A stretch of 37,167 bases of DNA from Betaproteobacteria bacterium. GTDB lineage: Bacteria > Pseudomonadota > Gammaproteobacteria > Burkholderiales > Casimicrobiaceae. Both the position numbers and the translations under genes were made by a program. The notes under the pieces are model-generated. The model had not been told where the DNA came from and did not search any database. It saw nothing but the letters and a program-made list of their open reading frames with translations. Position 1 is the stretch's first letter, and every line of letters begins with the position of its first letter. Below are positions 25,108-32,414 of this stretch, piece by piece. Location of the stretch: contig WRFN01000014.1 of NCBI GenBank assembly GCA_009778785.1, forward strand, positions 1 to 37,167, in the 5' to 3' direction.

Positions 25108-26027
25108 TGGATGCCTTCGTCAACCTGATCGCCCTCACCCTCGCCGCCGGCACGCCGCTGGCGCTGGCTGCGCTCGGCGAACTCGTCACCGAAAAGTCGG
25201 GCGTATTGAACCTCGGCGTCGAAGGCATGATGACCGTCGGCGCCGTTGCCGCGTTCATCGTCGCCGTCAACACGCATTCGCCGTGGCTGGGCATCGCGGC
25301 GGGCGCCGCCGCCGCCGCCGTGCTCGCGCTGGTGTTCGCGTTCATCGTGCTGTCGCTGATGGCCAATCAAGTTGCCACCGGTTTGGCGCTTTCGCTCTTC
25401 GGCATCGGGCTGGCTTCCTTCGTCGGCCGCGATTACGTCGCCAAGGTAATCGACGGCTTGCCCGCCTTGCACCTTCCCGTTCTCTCCGACCTTCCGATCG
25501 TCGGCGCGCTGTTCTTCTCGTACAGCCCGATCATTTATCTAACGCTGGCGCTGTTCGCGCTGACGCAATGGGTGTTGACGCGCACCCGCGCCGGACTGAT
25601 CGTTCGCGCCGTCGGCGAATCGCCGCCAGCCGCCCACGCCATCGGCCTGCCGGTGATTCGCGTGCGCTACCTCTGTGTCCTTTTCGGCGGCCTTTGTTCG
25701 GGTCTGGCCGGCGCCTATCTGGCGGTTGCCTACACGCCGCTGTGGGCCGAAGGCATGATCGCCGGTCGCGGCTGGATCGCCGTCGCGCTGGTGGTGTTCG
25801 CCACCTGGAAGCCTTGGCGGGCGCTGGCAGGCGCGTACCTGTTCGGTTTCGTCACGCTGGCGCAGTTTCAAGTGCAAGCTTGGGGCACTGCCATCTCGCC
25901 GCAATTTTTGTCGATGTTGCCGTATCTGGCGACCATCGTGGTATTGACACTGATTTCGCGCAACGCGCTGACCGTCCGGCTGAACGCGCCGGTATCGCTC
26001 GGCAAACCTTTCCATCCCGGCGATTGA
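25107..26027 (+). CDS. Nucleoside ABC transporter permease 2 (NupQ-like)
   Basis: 306 residues, mostly hydrophobic. The motif GELVTEKSGVLNLGVEGMMTVGA near the N-terminus and LMANQVATGLALSLFGIGLASF identify the second permease of BmpA-type systems. AVGESPPAAHAIGLPVIRVRYLCVLFGGLCSGLAGAYLAV is the cytoplasmic coupling and helix region. It forms a heterodimer with the preceding permease (family knowledge). It starts inside the stop codon of that gene, which shows translational coupling. Confidence 0.93.
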   Translation: MDAFVNLIALTLAAGTPLALAALGELVTEKSGVLNLGVEGMMTVGAVAAFIVAVNTHSPWLGIAAGAAAAAVLALVFAFIVLSLMANQVATGLALSLFGIGLASFVGRDYVAKVIDGLPALHLPVLSDLPIVGALFFSYSPIIYLTLALFALTQWVLTRTRAGLIVRAVGESPPAAHAIGLPVIRVRYLCVLFGGLCSGLAGAYLAVAYTPLWAEGMIAGRGWIAVALVVFATWKPWRALAGAYLFGFVTLAQFQVQAWGTAISPQFLSMLPYLATIVVLTLISRNALTVRLNAPVSLGKPFHPGD

Positions 26028-26062
26028 ACCCGCCGCATAACCTTCCCCATCAAGGAGAAACC

Positions 26063-27163
26063 ATGAACCTGAAAACCCTTTCGATGAGTGTACTGCTGAC
26101 AGCCGTCGCGCTGTGCTGCGCGTCAGCCCTCGCCGCCCCCGCGCCGGATGCCAAAACCGAGCCGCTGAAAGTCGGCTTCGTCTATGTCAGCCCGATTGGC
26201 GACGCCGGTTGGACGTTTCAACACGACCAAGCGCGCCTCGCCATCGAAAAGAAATTCGGCAACAAGATTCAAACCAAGTACATCGAGAGCGTGCCCGAAG
26301 GCGCCGATGCCGAGCGCGTCATCCGCGATCTGGCGCAAAACGGCTACAAGCTGATTTTCACCACCTCGTTCGGCTTCATGAACCCGACGTTGAAAGTCGC
26401 CAACCAGTACCCCAAAAATTATTTCGAGCACGCCACCGGTTTCAAGACCGCCAAGAACATGGGCTTTTACAACGCCCGCTTCTACGAAGGTCGCTACCTC
26501 GCGGGCATCATCGCCGGCAAGATGACCAAAACCAACGTTGCCGGTTACGTCGCCTCCTATCCGATTCCCGAAGTGGTGATGGGGATCAACGCCTTCACGC
26601 GCGGCATGCGCAGCGTCAACCCGAACGCGCAAGTCAAAGTGGTGTGGGTCAATTCCTGGTACGACCCGGGGCGCGAGCGCGAAGCCGCCGACACGCTGGT
26701 CTCGCAAGGCGCCGACATTCTGACCCACCATTCCGATTCGACCGCCGTCGTTCAGGCCGCCGAAGCCAAGAAGGTCTATGCCATCGCTTACCACAGCGAT
26801 ATGTCGAAATACGCCCCGCACGCCCAACTCGCCGCCGTCACCCACCATTGGGAAAATTACTACACCGGCGTCGTGCAATCGGCGCTCGACGGCACTTGGA
26901 AGCCGGATCGGGTTTGGGGCGGCATCAAAGGCGGATTCATCGATGTCGGCCCGATCAACCCTGTGGTTCCGGCGGCGGTTGTCGCGCTGGTCAACACCGC
27001 CAAAGCCGACATCGCTTCCGGCAAACTGCACCCGTTCGTCGGCCCGATGCGCGACAACGAAGGCAAAGAGCGCCTCGCCCCCGGCCAGACCATCAGCGAC
27101 GAAGCCTTGTTGAAGATGGATTATTACGTCGAAGGCGTTCAGGGCAAATTGCCGACGAAGTGA
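26063..27163 (+). CDS. BMP-family substrate-binding lipoprotein-like protein of the ABC importer
   Basis: 366 residues with a Sec signal peptide (MNLKTLSMSVLLTAVALCCASALA, cleavage after ALA). The mature part is a PnrA/BmpA domain: KVGFVYVSPIGDAGWTFQHDQAR, FTTSFGFMNPTLKVANQYPKNYFEHATG, NARFYEGRYLAGIIAGKMTK and DILTHHSDSTAVVQAAEAKKVYAIAYHSDM. It binds the substrate in the periplasm; close families take purine nucleosides or related purines. Substrate not assignable here. The signal contains CC but no clear lipobox. AAGGAG precedes ATG 26063; a longer frame running in from upstream is a shadow of the permease. Confidence 0.93.
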   Translation: MNLKTLSMSVLLTAVALCCASALAAPAPDAKTEPLKVGFVYVSPIGDAGWTFQHDQARLAIEKKFGNKIQTKYIESVPEGADAERVIRDLAQNGYKLIFTTSFGFMNPTLKVANQYPKNYFEHATGFKTAKNMGFYNARFYEGRYLAGIIAGKMTKTNVAGYVASYPIPEVVMGINAFTRGMRSVNPNAQVKVVWVNSWYDPGREREAADTLVSQGADILTHHSDSTAVVQAAEAKKVYAIAYHSDMSKYAPHAQLAAVTHHWENYYTGVVQSALDGTWKPDRVWGGIKGGFIDVGPINPVVPAAVVALVNTAKADIASGKLHPFVGPMRDNEGKERLAPGQTISDEALLKMDYYVEGVQGKLPTK

Positions 27164-27341
27164 GTGGCAGGGATCGGGGATCGGGGATCGGCGAAGGAGC
27201 GGCATTTTGCCGCCTGCACGGCAAGAGAACGCACGATACCTTAGGGCACGGCGCGCCGTGCTCTGCAAGGGCGATTCGCGAACCACCCCTACACCTGCTT
27301 CGCGCAAGCATCAACGCCAAGAATCAACAACAGTCTCTCTT

Positions 27342-27395
27342 GCCGTCATTCCCGCGAAGAGCCTGTCCCCAGCGAAGGCGGGGACGGGAATCCAG
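27342..27395 (+). repeat. CGTCATTCCCGCGAAG palindromic element, diverged copy
   Basis: TGCCGTCATTCCCGCGAAG, then an insertion-like stretch, then GCGAAGGCGGG, GAC and GGGAATCCAG. It is the reverse-oriented partner of the copy at 27497-27543, from which it differs by about 17 extra internal bases. Together the two copies bracket about 100 bases without any gene. The core resembles small dispersed repeats common in proteobacterial genomes. Confidence 0.55.
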
Positions 27396-27496
27396 TCCGC
27401 CCAACAATCACTTTTTCATCCGCTGTGTTGACTGGCGAGAACACAACGATACATTTTCTTATAGCGCCATGAAGAAAAAATAATGAAGGTACAAAG

Positions 27497-27543
27497 GGCT
27501 GGATTCCCGCCTTCGCGGGAATGACGGTATAGCGCCTCTTTAG
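27497..27543 (-). repeat. CGTCATTCCCGCGAAG palindromic element, copy D
   Basis: On the minus strand it starts CTAAAGAGGCGCTATAC and continues CGTCATTCCCGCGAAGGCGGGAATCCAGCCC; ATTCCCGC and GCGGGAAT pair around a short loop. Its first bases match the terminal repeat of copies A and B (CTAARGAAGCGCTGA), although the core is of another repeat family. Confidence 0.5.
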
Positions 27544-27580
27544 TAATGTCATGTTTTGCCCCATTAGAAATGTCATCTCT
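27544..27580. mobile_element. Possible insertion-sequence end remnant
   Basis: TAATGTCATGTTTTGCCCC is followed by ATTAGAAATGTCATC. On the minus strand the unit ATGACATT(T/A)CTAA occurs twice within 30 bases. Short repeated units near an end are a habit of some insertion sequences (IS21-like), but no transposase gene is present here. A weak call, made from pattern only. Confidence 0.25.
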
Positions 27581-27679
27581 GCGGTCGGCTTATGCAACCA
27601 TAACCGTCCCTATGGACTGCACGCTCGGATTCAATTTCCCGTAACTGCTTTTCCCAATCGCTTTCTGTCATCACCAACT

Positions 27680-27733
27680 TTTACCCAATCTTTACATTAA
27701 CTTGACACCCCGCCACGCTTCCTTTCCTATACT
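27680..27733 (+). promoter_or_regulatory. CpxR-like operator array and promoter of the first Spy-like gene
   Basis: TTTAC (27680), TTTAC (27691) and TTGAC (27702) repeat at exact 11-base steps. Read on the other strand this is GTCAA-N6-GTAAA-N6-GTAAA, the format of CpxR boxes. The -10 TATACT lies at 27728-27733, so the last repeat overlaps the -35 region. That placement fits direct activation by an OmpR-family regulator. The same array with the same spacing precedes the second Spy-like gene. Confidence 0.7.
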
Positions 27734-27773
27734 GGCGTCACATATTCAACCACTTTCCTGAAAGGAAAACCCT

Positions 27774-28274
27774 ATGAAGAAAACCCTGATTGTTACGGCT
27801 ATTGCGCTTCTTTCCGCCGCCGGTATGACGATGAACGCCACGGCGCAAGAAACGACGCCTCCGCCCGCTGCCCCTATGGTAGGCGGCCACGGCCACCATC
27901 ACCACCACCACGGCAGCGGTATGATGGCAGACCTCAATCTCACCGACGCCCAGAAGACGCAGGTGAACGACATCATGACCCAGCATCGCGACGAGACGCA
28001 CGCGAAAATCCGCGCCCTGCTGACGCCGGAGCAACAGAAGAACTTTGATGCCATGCCGGCGCAACAACCGCAACATCGCGGCGGCCCGATGGGTGTGATG
28101 GAAAGCCTCAACCTCACCGACGCCCAGAAGGCGCAAGTGGCCGACGTCATGAAACAGGAGCGTACTGACGCGCAAGCGAAAATCCGCGCCATTCTAACGC
28201 CGGAGCAACAGAAAACCTTTGACGCTCGCATCCAAAAACAGGCTGCGAAGGCCGCCAAGCGTCAGCAACCCTAA
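27774..28274 (+). CDS. Spy/CpxP-like periplasmic protein with duplicated LTxxQ module, His-rich
   Basis: 166 residues. A signal peptide (MKKTLIVTAIALLSAAGMTMNATAQ) is followed by a His cluster GGHGHHHHHHGSG that could bind metal. Then two copies of a helical module: LTDAQKTQVNDIMTQHRDE...LTPEQQKNFDA and LTDAQKAQVADVMKQERTD...LTPEQQKTFDA. The LTxxQ motifs mark the Spy/CpxP family, periplasmic chaperones or feedback sensors of envelope stress. Most members carry one module per chain; here it is duplicated. GAAAGGAAAAC precedes the ATG. A terminator follows. Confidence 0.85.
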   Translation: MKKTLIVTAIALLSAAGMTMNATAQETTPPPAAPMVGGHGHHHHHHGSGMMADLNLTDAQKTQVNDIMTQHRDETHAKIRALLTPEQQKNFDAMPAQQPQHRGGPMGVMESLNLTDAQKAQVADVMKQERTDAQAKIRAILTPEQQKTFDARIQKQAAKAAKRQQP

Positions 28275-28300
28275 CGGAAAAAAGCCGTTTTATTTGGCGA

Positions 28301-28325
28301 GGGGCGCGCTTTTCGCGCCCCTTTT
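28301..28325 (+). terminator. Intrinsic terminator after the first Spy-like gene
   Basis: GGGGCGCG (28301-28308), loop CTTTT, CGCGCCCC (28314-28321), then TTTT. An 8-bp perfect GC stem with a short U-tract. A weaker ACGG/CCGT hairpin lies just before it. Confidence 0.85.
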
Positions 28326-28345
28326 CCATGTGTTCACACCAAATC

Positions 28346-28399
28346 TTTACCCAATCTTTACGTTACCTTGACACCGCTTAACATTCGCCCTCCTATACT
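28346..28399 (+). promoter_or_regulatory. CpxR-like operator array and promoter of the second Spy-like gene
   Basis: TTTAC (28346), TTTAC (28357) and TTGAC (28368) at 11-base steps, with the -10 TATACT at 28394-28399. The distance from the last repeat to the -10 is 26 bases, the same as in the first array. CCAATC between the first two units is identical in both promoters. Confidence 0.7.
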
Positions 28400-28437
28400 G
28401 ACATCACCTACTCACAACCTGACGAAAGGAAACCCCC

Positions 28438-28785
28438 ATGAAGAAAACCCTTATGATTACGGCCATTGCTCTGGTCGCCACAATCGGCATGTCTTTGGAC
28501 GCTGCGGCCAGAGGGCCAAATGCCAACTCCGCCAATTGTCCTACTGCCAGTTGCCCCAATTGTTCTGCCGGCGGCAACATGGGACGTAACGGTGGTGGGC
28601 GCATGATGAACGGCCTCAATCTCACCGATACCCAGAAAGCGCAAATCCGTGACATCATGACCCAACAGCGCGAAGACACCCACGCAAAAATCCGCGCCGT
28701 TTTGACGCCGGAACAGCAAACGCTCTTTGATGCTCGCAAGCAACAACGGGATGCGTGGTTCGATCAACGGATGAACGGTTTCTGA
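28438..28785 (+). CDS. Spy/CpxP-like periplasmic protein, single module, Cys-containing
   Basis: 115 residues with signal peptide MKKTLMITAIALVATIGMSLDAAA. The mature part starts with a Cys segment (ANCPTASCPNCSAGG) and then has one LTDTQKAQIRDIMTQQRED...LTPEQQTLFDA module, very similar to both modules of the upstream gene. Three Cys within 9 residues could bind a metal or form disulphides. It is a paralogue by tandem duplication, with its own promoter and terminator. The function, periplasmic stress protection or sensing, is inferred from the family. Confidence 0.85.
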   Translation: MKKTLMITAIALVATIGMSLDAAARGPNANSANCPTASCPNCSAGGNMGRNGGGRMMNGLNLTDTQKAQIRDIMTQQREDTHAKIRAVLTPEQQTLFDARKQQRDAWFDQRMNGF

Positions 28786-28809
28786 CAACACTGCCGTTTT
28801 TTTACTCCC

Positions 28810-28833
28810 GGGCGCGTTTTCCGCGCCCTTTTT
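28810..28833 (+). terminator. Intrinsic terminator between the second Spy-like gene and the histidine kinase
   Basis: GGGCGCG (28810-28816), loop TTTTC, CGCGCCC (28822-28828), then TTTTT. It ends only 3 bases before the kinase ATG at 28837, so the kinase has no room for a separate leader and is probably expressed by read-through at low level. Confidence 0.85.
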
Positions 28834-28836
28834 GCG

Positions 28837-30240
28837 ATGAAATGCGGTAATCTTTTCCGGGTGCGTTCCTTATTCTGGAAAATCTTCTGGAGTTTTTGGC
28901 TGGCCGTCGTCCTGATCGGCGGGTTGACGTTCGTGCTGGGGCGCTGGATGGTCGAAGAACGCTGGTTGATGTCGTTTTACCCGCACCTGTCTTCTTACGC
29001 GCCGCAATGGACGGCGCTTTACGAAAACGAGGGCGTCGCCGCCGCGCGGCAATTCTCGTTGCAACAATCGCGCGATAACAGTATCCAGGCCGATATCCTC
29101 TCCGTCGATGGCGATCAGTTGACGCCCTTGATGTCGCGCAAAGATCTCCGCCCGGACATGGGTCCCGGACAAGGCATGGGGCTGGGGTTCGGGCAAGGCA
29201 TGGGGCAAGGCAAAGGCCGCAGGCACGATCACGCCGATCAGGAATACTACCGTTTCGTGCGCGAATACACCTCCGAAAACGGCAACCAGTACCTTTTCCG
29301 CTTTCGGCTGTCCGCCCAGCAGATGCGCGCGCAATCGCACATTTTGTTCTGGCCGCTCAACCTCATCATCGCCCTCGTTGCCGTCACGCTGGTGAGTTGG
29401 CTCCTGAGTTCGTCGATCACCCGCCCGATCCACCGGCTGCGCAACGCCGTCGATAAGCTCGGCAAAACCGATTACCAGAGCGCCCAACTGATGGAGATCA
29501 GCCGCCGTCACGACGAACTGGGCATGCTCGCCCGCGATTTCAACCAGATGGGCGAAAACCTGCAAACCCAAATCGCCAGCCAGCGCCAATTACTGCGCGA
29601 CGTATCGCACGAGTTGCGCTCGCCGCTCACCCGTCTGCGCATCGCGTTGGGGCTGGCCGAACGGCAGACTGAAGCTCAGGCAACTTCACCGGCAACGTGG
29701 GAAAAACTGCAACGCGAATGCGACCACCTCGATCGTCTGATCGACGAAATCCTGACCCTGTCGCGCTTTGATTCGCATGCCGAAACAGCGCAACCGATCA
29801 ACCTCAGCGCCTTACTCCACGAAACGCTGGCCGAATATCCCGACCTTCCCGTCAAACTCGAAGCGTCCGCCGAACTGTGGGTCAACGGTTGGCCGACCTG
29901 GCTCGAAAAAGCGCTGTCCAACCTGTTACGCAACGCCGCGCGCTTCAACCCGCCGGATGCCGCCCTCGATATCGCTCTTTCTACCGACGGCGTGACGCAC
30001 ACCCTGCGTGTGCGCGACCACGGCCCCGGCTGCGACCCGGCGCTGTTGCCGAAACTGGGCGAGCCGTTCCTGCGCGCCCCCGGCCAGCAGGCCGCCGGTT
30101 ACGGGCTGGGACTGGCTATCGCCAAACGCGCCGTCGAGCGCCACGGCGGTACTATTGTCTTCAGCCTGCCGCCCGGCGGCGGCTTTCAAATCGAAATCAC
30201 CCTTCCGGCCGCGCCTCGAGCCGGTAACGACCGCCCCTAA
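28837..30240 (+). CDS. Sensor histidine kinase, CpxA-like
   Basis: 467 residues. Membrane segment 1 is about 12-34, a periplasmic domain spans 35-167, membrane segment 2 is about 168-192, then HAMP (to about 245). The dimerisation domain carries His258 in DVSHELRSPLTR, and the ATPase domain has NLLRNAARFNP, DHGPGCD and GYGLGLAI. The periplasmic part contains an unusual Gly/Met stretch (MGPGQGMGLGFGQGMGQG) ending in RRHDHAD, a possible metal-sensing site. ATG 28837 lacks a ribosome site and follows a terminator; GTG 28861 is an alternative start. It precedes its response regulator, the reverse of the usual cpxRA order. Confidence 0.9.
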   Translation: MKCGNLFRVRSLFWKIFWSFWLAVVLIGGLTFVLGRWMVEERWLMSFYPHLSSYAPQWTALYENEGVAAARQFSLQQSRDNSIQADILSVDGDQLTPLMSRKDLRPDMGPGQGMGLGFGQGMGQGKGRRHDHADQEYYRFVREYTSENGNQYLFRFRLSAQQMRAQSHILFWPLNLIIALVAVTLVSWLLSSSITRPIHRLRNAVDKLGKTDYQSAQLMEISRRHDELGMLARDFNQMGENLQTQIASQRQLLRDVSHELRSPLTRLRIALGLAERQTEAQATSPATWEKLQRECDHLDRLIDEILTLSRFDSHAETAQPINLSALLHETLAEYPDLPVKLEASAELWVNGWPTWLEKALSNLLRNAARFNPPDAALDIALSTDGVTHTLRVRDHGPGCDPALLPKLGEPFLRAPGQQAAGYGLGLAIAKRAVERHGGTIVFSLPPGGGFQIEITLPAAPRAGNDRP

Positions 30241-30255
30241 CCCTCGACCCATCCC

Positions 30256-30987
30256 ATGAACGAAGCTCCCACCCTCACCCTCGTTGACGACGATAAAGAA
30301 CTGTGCGAACTGCTGGCCAACTGGCTGACTCAGGATGGCTTCGCGGTACGCTGCTGCCACGACGCGCGAACGGCGCTCGCCTCCCTGCGTGATTCCCTGC
30401 CCGACGCCATCATCCTCGACGTGATGCTGCCCGACGGCAGCGGCCTCGAACTGCTCCGAACCCTGCGCGAATCCTGCCCGTTCCTGCCGGTGCTGATGCT
30501 GTCGGCGCGCGGCGAGCCGCTCGACCGCATTCTCGGCCTCGAATTGGGCGCCGACGACTACCTCGCCAAACCCTGCGATCCGCGCGAACTGACCGCCCGC
30601 CTGCGCTCCCTGCTGCGCCGCCGCGTGGCCGCCGTCACCTCCGCCGACGTACCGACCGTCATCACCCTCGACGACATCACCCTGCACCCGCAGCGCGGCA
30701 CCGTCACCCTGCGCGGAAATTCCGCCAATATCGTCCTGACGCTGACCGAAAGCCGTATCCTCGAAACCCTGCTCGCCCAGCCCGACCAGCCGATCGAAAA
30801 AACTGAACTGTTCCGGGCGACGCTTGGCCGCAAACCGACCGCCTATGACCGCAGCCTTGATGTCCACATCAGCAACCTGCGTAAAAAACTCGGCAACCAC
30901 CCCGACGGCCAGGCGCGCATCGTCGGCCTGCGCGGGCGCGGGTATATGTATGCCAGATGTCAGGCGGCAGAAACAAAAGACCGATAA
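30256..30987 (+). CDS. OmpR-family response regulator, CpxR-like
   Basis: 243 residues. Receiver domain 1-125 with acidic pocket Asp11-13, phosphorylation site Asp55 in ILDVMLPDGSG, Ser83 and Lys105 in DYLAKP. The winged-helix DNA-binding domain begins near 140 and contains LTESRILETLL and the recognition helix region YDRSLDVHISNLRKKLG, ending GRGYMY. The gene follows the kinase after 15 bases. It is expected to bind the three-unit arrays before the two Spy-like genes (inference). It has no clear ribosome site. Confidence 0.93.
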   Translation: MNEAPTLTLVDDDKELCELLANWLTQDGFAVRCCHDARTALASLRDSLPDAIILDVMLPDGSGLELLRTLRESCPFLPVLMLSARGEPLDRILGLELGADDYLAKPCDPRELTARLRSLLRRRVAAVTSADVPTVITLDDITLHPQRGTVTLRGNSANIVLTLTESRILETLLAQPDQPIEKTELFRATLGRKPTAYDRSLDVHISNLRKKLGNHPDGQARIVGLRGRGYMYARCQAAETKDR

Positions 30988-31007
30988 ATCTTCAAGTAAA
31001 CCGCCAT

Positions 31008-31036
31008 TTGCCCAAGCCGGATTTTTCGTGTATCAT
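31008..31036 (+). promoter_or_regulatory. Predicted sigma-70 promoter of rpsT
   Basis: TTGCCC (31008-31013), a 17-base spacer, TATCAT (31031-31036). It gives a leader of about 40 bases before the S20 start codon and starts right after the response-regulator gene. Confidence 0.55.
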
Positions 31037-31084
31037 TAGTGGTTATCGAAAAATTTATTTTCACCAGCTACAGGAAACAGACAC

Positions 31085-31354
31085 ATGGCAAACACGGCGC
31101 AAGCTCGCAAACGTGCCCAGCAGGCAGAAGCCACCCATCATCGCAACGCCAGCCTGAAATCGGCGCTACGCACGGCGGTCAAGAAAGTCAAGAAAGCCAT
31201 TGCTGCGGGAAACAAAGCAGCGGCAATGCAGCAGTATCAAGAGTCGCAAGCGGTGATCGACCGCATGGCCGACAAGAAAGTCGTCCACAAAAATCTGGCC
31301 TCGCGCACCAAGTCGCGCCTGTCGCAAGCGATCAAGGGAATGGCCACAGCGTAA
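31085..31354 (+). CDS. rpsT: 30S ribosomal protein S20
   Basis: 89 residues, basic and helical, binding 16S rRNA in the small subunit. Starts [13 protein letters not shown], with the conserved [20 protein letters not shown] and [21 protein letters not shown] segments typical of S20. A ribosome site CAGGAAAC precedes the ATG. It is a single gene with its own promoter and terminator. Confidence 0.97.
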   Translation: MANTAQARKRAQQAEATHHRNASLKSALRTAVKKVKKAIAAGNKAAAMQQYQESQAVIDRMADKKVVHKNLASRTKSRLSQAIKGMATA

Positions 31355-31384
31355 GCCTTCGGTTTCCCTCGTTGTTGGTTTATG

Positions 31385-31411
31385 AAAAAAGCGCCTTCAC
31401 GGCGCTTTTTT
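31385..31411. terminator. Intrinsic terminator after rpsT
   Basis: AAAAAAGCGCC (31385-31395), loop TTCAC, GGCGCTTTTTT (31401-31411). A perfect stem with A- and T-runs on either side, so it can work in both directions. Confidence 0.88.
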
Positions 31412-31415
31412 CATT

Positions 31416-31499
31416 TTTAGGTACGCTGACTTAATCCGTTCGTCGTGGGCTTCGACAAGCTCAATCCGAACGGTTGAAAATAAATCAGCGCTTCTTTAG
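31416..31499 (-). repeat. Small palindromic element with terminal inverted repeats, copy B
   Basis: On the minus strand: CTAAAGAAGCGCTGATTTA, then CCGTTCGGATTGAGCTTGTC and GACGAACGGATT, ending AAGTCAGCGTACC. It shares start, core and end with copy A (13831-13947) but is about 30 bases shorter. The ends form imperfect inverted repeats. It lies immediately behind the rpsT terminator. The stretch up to 31671 beyond it contains a GTAGGGGCG motif (31514) and no gene. Confidence 0.65.
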
Positions 31500-31671
31500 C
31501 GTCATCCCTATCCGTAGGGGCGACATCCTGACATCCACAATGTTTGATTCTTTCTTTCGTGTGAATGACGGCAAGCAGGCGGCACAGCGAGAATAAGCAT
31601 GCACGGCGCGATACAGGGTTTGCTCCGCGAATTTTTATGGTGTAGGATTCCGAAACCATCTGTGATTCACC

Positions 31672-32346
31672 ATGATACTTTTTCTCACCGTCGCCGTCGT
31701 TCACCTTGTCGCTTTGATGAGTCCGGGGCCTGATTTTTTCTTCGTCTCGCGGACTGCCGTGCGACTGACGCGCCGCGATGCGCTTTGCGGCGTGTTGGGC
31801 GTTGTGCTGGGGATTGCGCTTTGGGCGGCGATTGCACTTCTCGGCCTTCACTTGCTGCTGCAACAAGTGGCCTGGTTGCACGAAGTCATCATGATCGGCG
31901 GCGGACTTTATCTGTGCTGGCTGGGATGGCAAATGTTGTGGCCGACATTGAAGCGCCTTTCTCTGAAACGCGCGCCAGTGTCGCCGACGAATATTGCTGC
32001 GAATGAAACTCCCGCTACGCCCGCGCTCGACGCATCTCTGGTTTCTGCCGGAAGTTTCAAAACTTTTCTGCACGGCTTTTTCGTCAATTTGTCCAACCCC
32101 AAAGCGCTGGTTTATTTCGGCAGCGTTTTCTCATTATTCGTCGGCCCTAATGTTGAACCCGGCGCGCGTTGGGGCATTTTCCTACTGGTCACCATCGAAT
32201 CGCTGCTGTGGTTCAGCTTTGTCGCCACCGTTTTCGCGCTGCCGACGGTTCGCCGTTTTTATCAGCGCGCTGCACAATGGATCGACCGGATCGCCGGTTG
32301 TTTGTTCATCGGCTTCGGGCTGCGGCTTATTTTTTCAAAGCAGTAA
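31672..32346 (+). CDS. LysE/RhtB-family amino acid exporter
   Basis: 224-residue membrane protein with about six hydrophobic segments. The family signature is near the N-terminus: HLVALMSPGPDFFFVSRTAVR. Next come GVVLGIALWAAIALLGL, GGLYLCWLGWQML, and FLHGFFVNLSNPKALVYFGSVFSLFV, where the N-L-S-N-P-K motif is highly conserved. Such proteins expel amino acids such as threonine or homoserine lactone analogues; the substrate is not determinable here. It is a single gene on the plus strand, converging with purL. Confidence 0.9.
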   Translation: MILFLTVAVVHLVALMSPGPDFFFVSRTAVRLTRRDALCGVLGVVLGIALWAAIALLGLHLLLQQVAWLHEVIMIGGGLYLCWLGWQMLWPTLKRLSLKRAPVSPTNIAANETPATPALDASLVSAGSFKTFLHGFFVNLSNPKALVYFGSVFSLFVGPNVEPGARWGIFLLVTIESLLWFSFVATVFALPTVRRFYQRAAQWIDRIAGCLFIGFGLRLIFSKQ

Positions 32347-32414
32347 TCATTAAAAATCAAGTTGCGAATAAGCGCTTTACGTGATTTTCAAACGACGAGC
32401 GGCAACAGCTTGCG

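Larger units (their letters stand above)
27164..27679. other. Intergenic repeat island downstream of the ABC importer
   Basis: About 500 bases without a supported gene. In order: three tandem GGGATCG units (27170-27190), a GCGGCA/TGCCGC hairpin (27199-27213), the palindrome GCACGGCGCGCCGTGC (27246-27261), two facing copies of a GTCATTCCCGCGAAGGCGGGAATCCAG-like element, and a possible insertion-sequence end (27544-27580). A minus-strand frame of 32 codons starting MTESDWEKQLREIESERAV (about 27573-27671) lies at the right side and may be a remnant. Confidence 0.6.

Noticed and set aside
24836-26062. Long frame fused upstream of the BMP protein
   Set aside because: It is an Arg-rich shadow of the permease genes; a signal peptide and AAGGAG mark the real start at 26063.
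31417-32073. Minus-strand 218-codon frame over the LysE-like gene
   Set aside because: It is the shadow of the plus-strand exporter, which carries a clear family signature and hydrophobic segments.
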